Part shown: piece after piece, positions 49,901-55,008 of the stretch
Layout of the letters: each line of letters begins with the position of its first letter
Position numbering within the stretch: position 1 is the first letter of the stretch
NCBI GenBank assembly: GCA_033297075.1
Contig: MU858275.1
Coordinates: forward strand, 1 to 55,008
Length of the DNA: 55,008 nucleotides
DNA from: Rhypophila decipiens
Lineage: Eukaryota; Ascomycota; Sordariomycetes; Sordariales; Naviculisporaceae
Direction: 5' to 3'
The notes under the pieces: generated by a model
The model's input: the letters and a program-made list of their open reading frames with translations, nothing else
Told to the model about the DNA's origin: nothing
Database searches by the model: none
Made by a program: the position numbers and the translations under genes

Positions 49901-51612
49901 GCGACCTGACGGCCGTAGCAACAATCCTGCACCGCGACTTTGAATGCAAATCCAACAGCGTCCTTTCATACCTCTCACGATGGGGCCAAATCGTCGCCTC
50001 CGAAAAGGCGCAGCCGCTGTCTACCGATCCTGCCGTCGCGACGCCCAATGAAACCCCGCTGCCCATTCAGATCCCCTCTTCCAACGAGTCCTACTCGCTC
50101 GCATCAGGCGACTTTAACCCGATCCACACCTCTCCCCTTTTCGCATCCTTGGTTTCCCTCCCCGGCACAATAACCCACGGCATGTACCTCTCGGCCGCCG
50201 TGCGCTCGCTCCTCGAGACCCACCTCACAAATTCCACCCCCTCCCGAATCCGCGCCTACAATGTCTCCTTTACCGGCATGGTCCTGCCCAACGACTCCCT
50301 CACAGTATCCTTCTCCCACACAGCCATGAAGTCCGGAAACCTCTACATCTCCATCAGCGTCCTCAACCCGTCCACCAACGCCAAAGTCCTCACCGGCAGC
50401 GCGATCCTCTCCCAGCCCTCGACAACGGTGATCTTCACAGGCCAAGGCTCGCAAGAGCCCGGCATGGGCATGTCCCTCTACGCCACCTCCCCCATCGCCC
50501 GGGGCATCTGGGACCGCGCAGAGACCTACTTCCAATCCCAATTCGGCCTCTCCATCCTCCAAATCGTGCGCCAGAATCCCAAATCCATCACCGTCCATTT
50601 CGGTGGCGTCAAGGGCCGTATGCTGCGCCAGAACTATCTGAGCATGTATTACGAAGTCCCCGGCACAGGTAGCAGTTCGGGCTCTCCCGTCCGAAAGCCC
50701 ATCTTTCCGGATATCACGCCCACCACAAAATCCTACACCCACTCCTCGCCAAACGGCCTGTTATTCGCCACGCAATTTGCGCAGCCGGCCCTGACAATAA
50801 TGGAGATGGCTGCGTACAAGGATCTCCAGTCTCGGGGTGTCTTGCCCTCGGACTGTAATTTCGCGGGGCACTCGCTAGGCGAGTACGCCGCCTTGCTCTC
50901 CATCACAGACTTCATGCCGTTTGAGAATCTGCTCTACTTTGTCTTTTGGCGGGGCATGACGATGCAATCTGCCGTGGAGCGGGACGAGGAGGGACGCAGC
51001 AGGTTTGCCATGGTTGCTGTTGACCCGTCGCGGATTACAAAGGGATATAGGGAACATGATCTGAGGGGGTTGGTGAAGAAGGTGATGGATTTGAGTGGGT
51101 GGTTTGTTGAGATTGTGAATCTTAATATCAAGGATCGGCAATACGTCTGTGCGGGAGACTTGCGCGCGCTGGATTTACTCCAGCGGGTGTGTGATAGTCT
51201 TTCTGCTGGCGGGAAGGAGGAGGAGGTGATTAATAAGTTGCTGGTGGAGAGGTATAGCGCCCTCGACTTGAAGGCAGAGGAGATTGTTTTGGTCAGAGGC
51301 AAGGCTACGGTGCCCTTGTCGGGTGTGGACGTGCCCTTCCATAGCTCGTTCCTGAGGCCGAGGATCGAGGCGTTCCGACGCACGCTGCAGGACAGCATTA
51401 ATATGGAGAGGTTGAAGCCTGAGAGGCTGGTGGGCAAGTATGTGCCCAATGTCACGGGGACTCCGTTTGAGCTGAGCAGGGAGTACTTGGAGAAGGTGGC
51501 GGCTATTACGGGGTCGGAAAAGTTGCAGACGGATGTTCTTGGACGGTGGGAGGACTGGGAGGCTAGGATCCAGCGCGAGGGGGGACGGCAGGAGGTTGGG
51601 GTCGCTGCTTGA
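45346..51612 (+). CDS. Fatty acid synthase beta subunit, dedicated type
   Basis: Predicted 2088-aa intronless protein. The open frame extends upstream, but 45346 is its first ATG (CACAATGA, A at -3). Domains in order: acetyltransferase with Ser about 272 (LAGHSQGVVVAAIL) after GLLGGQGNNKAYF; enoyl reductase from about residue 620 (PPIMVGGMTPTT, GGGLGSAKDV); a hot-dog dehydratase around residue 1588 (GDFNPIHTSPLF, THGMYLSAAVRSLLE); and a malonyl/palmitoyl transferase from about 1695 (VIFTGQGSQEPGMGMSLY) with Ser about 1843 (FAGHSLGEYAALLSI). The order and length match fungal Fas1 and HexB-type proteins. It supplies loading, dehydration, enoyl reduction and chain release for the alpha subunit at 17873-23187. 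An (AAC)n run encodes 12 consecutive Asn at about 512-523. Chain length cannot be read from the sequence; the cluster context favours a medium-chain product. Confidence 0.94.
46876..46911 (+). repeat. (AAC)n microsatellite coding for poly-Asn in FAS beta
   Basis: About 11-12 AAC codons run in frame between the acetyltransferase and enoyl reductase regions of FAS beta. Expansion or contraction by whole codons would keep the reading frame, so length polymorphism is expected among strains. Confidence 0.9.
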
Positions 51613-52057
51613 GTGATTTGCAGTGGCCGTTGTACATGATGATGGGATGATGTTATGGCGGCTGGTTTCTTTTGTTAAGAATTAGGTCTGGCGTTTGGGT
51701 TGGTATCATATTTTCACATCTTTCTTGTATCGTTTATTTCTGAAAGGTCTGGTGGGGCATGCATGGCCGGAGTCCGGCGTCTGGAGTTTGGGATCTCAGT
51801 TTGATGTCTTTGGATTTGAGTGGTTTCTGGGTCTTGTTCGTGATGATTTCCTTTATTTGTAGTTTGCTAGATTTCAAGTCCAGCTACCAAGATAATGTTG
51901 ACCATTTTAAAGTTCATCAAAACCCAGATCAACCAAACGTACCGTGTCCGCAGTAGGCACCAGGGCCCTCATCCCCTAGTATTCGACCCAGCAAGCCCAC
52001 CCCTGCTGTTTCCAACGGTCCATAGCCATTTTCCCCTCTTCCTAGGTCAGCCATAGT
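51613..52057. other. Intergenic region downstream of FAS beta
   Basis: About 445 bp between the convergent ends of FAS beta and the F-box-like gene, presumably 3' UTRs. Nothing else was recognised. Confidence 0.5.
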
Positions 52058-52546
52058 TCAGGAGATCCAGAATCTATAGGGATCGGGCTCATCTACCACC
52101 CGTGTGGTGATAGTATTGGGACAAACCCTTTCGAGCATGGTAGTCTTGAAACGTTCGATGGTAGCAACAGTTTCCCTGCTACGGTCTGAGACTCGGATTT
52201 CGACGTGACGCACCAGACCCCCTAGGTGCGGGCGTTGGTGTAGCTGGCCGAAGAATTGAAGGCTCCCGGGATTCCAGATAATTGATCTTTCCTGCCAGGG
52301 ATGCAAGCGGAACTGGATCCTCGAGAGGAAGATAGGAATGACCTCGGCGTATATTAACTTGTTGACCCGAAGAATGGCTGTGAGACGGTTGTTTGCTGCA
52401 GTCCCATTTCCCAAACACTTATACAACGGTTGGGAATAATGCCAGATGGACAGGGTCCACGCAGCCTTGATAGGGCGAGGGAAAAGGTAGCCATAGATCA
52501 TCAGTCTGAGCTCTGCAGGCAGGTCGAGAAGACCGGGCTCCGCCAT
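52058..52546 (-). CDS. F-box-like hypothetical protein
   Basis: Predicted 162-aa single-exon protein. The open frame extends upstream only through a TTG, so the first ATG at 52546 is chosen. Near the N-terminus, GLLDLPAELRLMIYGYLF is the F-box-like motif (LPxELRxxIY) that opens many short fungal proteins; the rest (LTAILRVNKLIYAEVIPIFL, RPHLGGLVRHVEIRVSD) fits the same family. Many such proteins have unknown function, and an SCF ubiquitin-ligase role is only a possibility. No tie to the metabolite pathway is evident, so it may be a passenger gene between FAS beta and the dioxygenase. Confidence 0.7.
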   Translation of the reverse strand: MAEPGLLDLPAELRLMIYGYLFPRPIKAAWTLSIWHYSQPLYKCLGNGTAANNRLTAILRVNKLIYAEVIPIFLSRIQFRLHPWQERSIIWNPGSLQFFGQLHQRPHLGGLVRHVEIRVSDRSRETVATIERFKTTMLERVCPNTITTRVVDEPDPYRFWIS

Positions 52547-52933
52547 TGTGTTGTTCTGACGATCGAGAGCCGAATTAAGTTTGGTCTTGTAGAGCTGGAA
52601 ATGGTGAACAGAAAGTGTGGGAAGGAAGTAAAGACGAGTGGTCAAAAGATTTTTACAAGCTGCCAGATCATGAAAGCATAAATAGGGTTTGGCGGTGGCT
52701 TGAAATTTCTTTTTTCTGGAACTCTGGTTTTAGAGTTGGAGCAATCCAAACCTTTTTCTTCTTTTTTTCGCTGTACCGAAAACCTTGCATCTGAAGACCA
52801 AACCAGGGCATGGAACGGTCACTGTTCAACCACGTCGACATGCTAAACCTGTTTAGATCAGTTCAAAAGACAAGTATATACATGAATCCTTATTATTTCC
52901 CGAGCCCCAACCAAGAAGGTGGATCCACCCACC
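52547..52933. other. Intergenic region between dioxygenase and F-box-like gene
   Basis: About 390 bp with the F-box-like gene's promoter and the dioxygenase 3' UTR. It contains T-rich tracts and no recognised gene. Confidence 0.5.
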
Positions 52934-54226
52934 TTACTCGGCATCCAAAGGAGCCCGCGGGGGCGTATCATTGACCTGGATACCACCGCGCTTCTTCTCG
53001 TCACTGTCCGGCATAGGAAGGGCCCAGCCGCCCTCACTCTCGGGTGTCGCGAGCCACAATCTCAGCAGGTGTCTTCTCGGCGCAGGAGGAGCAAAGTCTG
53101 TATCAAAGTTAGCAAACCACAACACCTCAGTCAAAAAAAAAAAAAAAAAAAAAAAGGGATAAAACTCACCCTTGTACTCCGTCCGAGCATGCAACAAATG
53201 CGCATTGCTCAAAAACTGAATATCCCCCACCTCGAGCACCATATGCAACGCCAGCCGATTGCAAGTATCCTCCAACACCTGCATAGCATGCTTCTGCTCC
53301 TCGCTCAAAGCAGGAATCAGCCCCTTGTCGCTGAACCTTGTCAGACTCCGGACGTAATAAGGATCCCACTTGCAGTACAATCTTTCTTTGGAGCCCTTCT
53401 TCTCAATGTACACGACTGGTTGGCGGACCCATTCTTCTTCGCCGCTAGATACTTCGCCCTTGCGGTCAAAGTACCAGATTGGCTTGGTGAGCGTCTCTGC
53501 CACGTCAGGGTGTTCGCGTTGCAATGTGTTCCAGACGTTGTGGACTGATACAATGTCGGATTCACCTCCCTCGGCGGCGCGGTGCACGCAGAGGAGTCCG
53601 ACAATGTCACTGTCGTCGGCGTGGAAGAATTGGCGTGCTGTGGTGCGGTAGATTCGCACCGTGTGGATCTGGGTCGGGTCGTCGCCTACGTCTTTGACGT
53701 GGCCAAGGACGTGACCTCGGCCGTTTTGCGACACAAAGTAGCCGAGGTGTGTGCCTAGGCCCATGTAGGCCACTGAGGTCTTGAGGGGGGACCATTCACC
53801 TGCTGGGAAGCGTTTGAAGAGGATGAAGCCCTTGCCGTTGAGGAGGTCATCGCGGAGATGGGACAGGACTTTGGAAAGATGGCGGGAGAGGGGAAAGTTG
53901 GTCTTGGAGATGCCTTCTAGGGGTGTGCCGGATGCGATGAAGGCGTCGGCTTCGTCCGAGAGTTCTTGGATCTCGGCGTCGGTGAAGGGGTGCACCCATT
54001 TCTCGGGCGAGTTGATGTATTCTTCTCTCGTCCAGACGGTGGGGCCCGAGATGGATTTTGGGAATTGGGAGTAAGGCAGGAGTTGGTCGTAGAGCGGGGG
54101 GTGCTGGCCCGAGGTACGGATGCCGTCGGGGAAGATGGCTTTGGAGGCGTTGTTGTTGTCCCGGAGCTTTACCGGGTTGCTGACCCGAGTGGAGACGGGC
54201 TCTTCTACGAGGATGCCGGGGGCCAT
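52934..54226 (-). CDS. TauD/TfdA-type Fe(II)/2-oxoglutarate dioxygenase
   Basis: Predicted 406-aa protein in two exons, 54226-53170 and 53097-52934. The open frame continues upstream of 54226 only to a TTG; the ATG at 54226 has A at -3. The iron-binding HxD is visible as FFHADDSDIV (His about 202). The distal His lies in NAHLLHARTEYK, and the 2-oxoglutarate Arg in PAPRRHLLRLWLA. The 72-nt intron has donor GTGAGT and acceptor GATACAG with a CTAAC branch, and contains a 22-T run. It has no stop codon and a length divisible by three, so the unspliced frame reads through. Such enzymes hydroxylate carbon next to acidic groups or release sulfite or other leaving groups, using oxygen and 2-oxoglutarate. 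In this cluster it could oxidise the FAS product at C2; that is inference, and a general catabolic role is possible. Confidence 0.88.
   Translation of the reverse strand: MAPGILVEEPVSTRVSNPVKLRDNNNASKAIFPDGIRTSGQHPPLYDQLLPYSQFPKSISGPTVWTREEYINSPEKWVHPFTDAEIQELSDEADAFIASGTPLEGISKTNFPLSRHLSKVLSHLRDDLLNGKGFILFKRFPAGEWSPLKTSVAYMGLGTHLGYFVSQNGRGHVLGHVKDVGDDPTQIHTVRIYRTTARQFFHADDSDIVGLLCVHRAAEGGESDIVSVHNVWNTLQREHPDVAETLTKPIWYFDRKGEVSSGEEEWVRQPVVYIEKKGSKERLYCKWDPYYVRSLTRFSDKGLIPALSEEQKHAMQVLEDTCNRLALHMVLEVGDIQFLSNAHLLHARTEYKGEFYPFFFFFFFLTEVLWFANFDTDFAPPAPRRHLLRLWLATPESEGGWALPMPDSDEKKRGGIQVNDTPPRAPLDAE
53133..53154. repeat. Poly-A/T tract inside the dioxygenase intron
   Basis: A run of 22 A on the + strand (T on the coding strand) forms the pyrimidine-rich part of the dioxygenase intron. 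Its length is prone to slippage and to sequencing error. Confidence 0.9.
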
Positions 54227-55008
54227 TTTGAGGATTTTAGAGGAAAGAAACTTGAACAATTTGGATGAGAGTCTCAGAGAATGATGGTTGATGTGTTTGA
54301 TGCAATGCTTGAATTACGCCTTCATCTGGGAGAAAGGCCTGTCTACTTATAGCAAGCTCCTACAACAAACAATGGCCGCGCCAAGTAGCACGCAACTCAC
54401 CGTGACGTGCCAGATATGCAGTGATCCGTCCCAGAACCACAAAAATCGCGCTCATGAACGATTGCGTGATTCACGATCGGGGGACCATCTGGCCGTCATA
54501 CTGTATACAGCGTGGGAAATTGGAGATCAAGAGGAGTCGACTTTGTCTGCCCCTCAAGACGCTAATTAACCCAAGAAACGGTTCACAACGGGGGGTGGGA
54601 AAAAGGCTGTTTGTTTGGTGTCTGCGGTGCGGGCTGTTGCGGGATGGCGAGATTGGCTTTTGTGATGGCGTGCTCGAACCATCTCACGCTCTGGCTCTTT
54701 GATCTCCATTCTCCGCTCGTCTAAAACCGTCTGACGGACACTACCGATCAGATACGGGTTGCAATTACAAAAGAAGGTCCTTGGTCGGCTTGGCTTGCCT
54801 GGTGGCAGCCCGTGATAAGTGTCGTAACCTCACTCGGGAATCGGCATTCGGGGTCCTGGACGACTGCAAAGTTTGGTGATTGGAGGTGATGTGTTTGGGA
54901 GAGGTCGGGTGTGGTGGATGGATGGATGGATGGAATTTATTTCGCCCGGAGGCACTGAGCCTAAAGGGCCTATGCACGCTAACTACATTCGGTTCATCCA
55001 AATCCGCC
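54227..55008. other. Right edge: dioxygenase promoter region, no further gene seen
   Basis: About 780 bp with the dioxygenase promoter. A (GGAT)n microsatellite of about five units lies at 54915-54934. No start of a new gene was recognised before the window ends, so the right boundary of the cluster is undefined. Confidence 0.5.
54915..54934. repeat. (GGAT)n microsatellite
   Basis: About five tandem GGAT units near the right end of the window, in non-coding sequence. Confidence 0.85.

Noticed and set aside
1..55008. CRISPR array, bacterial operon features, insertion sequences
   Set aside because: Genes have spliceosomal introns and fungal families; no direct-repeat/spacer array or terminal-repeat element with transposase was seen.

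Overview
This 55 kb window comes from a filamentous ascomycete (Pezizomycotina). The evidence is short 55-80 nt introns with GTATGT/GTAAGT donors and CTAAC branch sites, fungal-type split fatty-acid-synthase subunits, an RTA1-family membrane protein, and fungal bZIP, P450 and BAR-domain genes. Scattered GGTACCTA-type short repeats would fit a Sordariomycete, but I cannot name a class with confidence.

Left part (about 2-17.5 kb), housekeeping: an unusual E2 ubiquitin-conjugating protein (2127-4866, +), cyclin H/Ccl1 of TFIIH (6615-8099, -), a BAR-domain protein with a proline-rich tail (9180-10627, -), an Rvs161/Hob3 BAR protein (14932-16010, -) and a bacterial-type peptidyl-tRNA hydrolase (16867-17481, +). 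These genes are intact, and their exons join in frame.

Right part (about 17.9-54.2 kb), a probable secondary-metabolite cluster built on a dedicated fatty acid synthase: FAS alpha (17873-23187, -), a cytochrome P450 (23984-25834, +, divergent from FAS alpha), a class IV branched-chain-type aminotransferase (26912-28188, +), an RTA1-like seven-helix membrane protein (29761-30954, -), a bZIP regulator (36254-37505, +), FAS beta (45346-51612, +), an F-box-like short protein (52058-52546, -) and a TauD-type Fe(II)/2-oxoglutarate dioxygenase (52934-54226, -). FAS alpha plus FAS beta plus BCAT-type aminotransferase plus P450 is the logic known from the HC-toxin and apicidin side-chain genes, where a medium-chain fatty acid is oxidised at C2 and aminated to a 2-amino fatty acid. 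No NRPS or PKS lies in the window. The cluster therefore either ends in a free lipo-amino acid or continues past position 55008, or its partner is elsewhere.

Odd points: FAS alpha stops where the C-terminal phosphopantetheinyl transferase domain normally starts. The two FAS genes are about 22 kb apart rather than adjacent. Two long gene-free stretches (30955-36253 and 37506-45345) lie inside the cluster, and the second carries four exact copies of TGACTTACTC near its ends and an island of short palindromes. All exon boundaries below were worked out by eye from splice signals and reading frame, with no transcript support.
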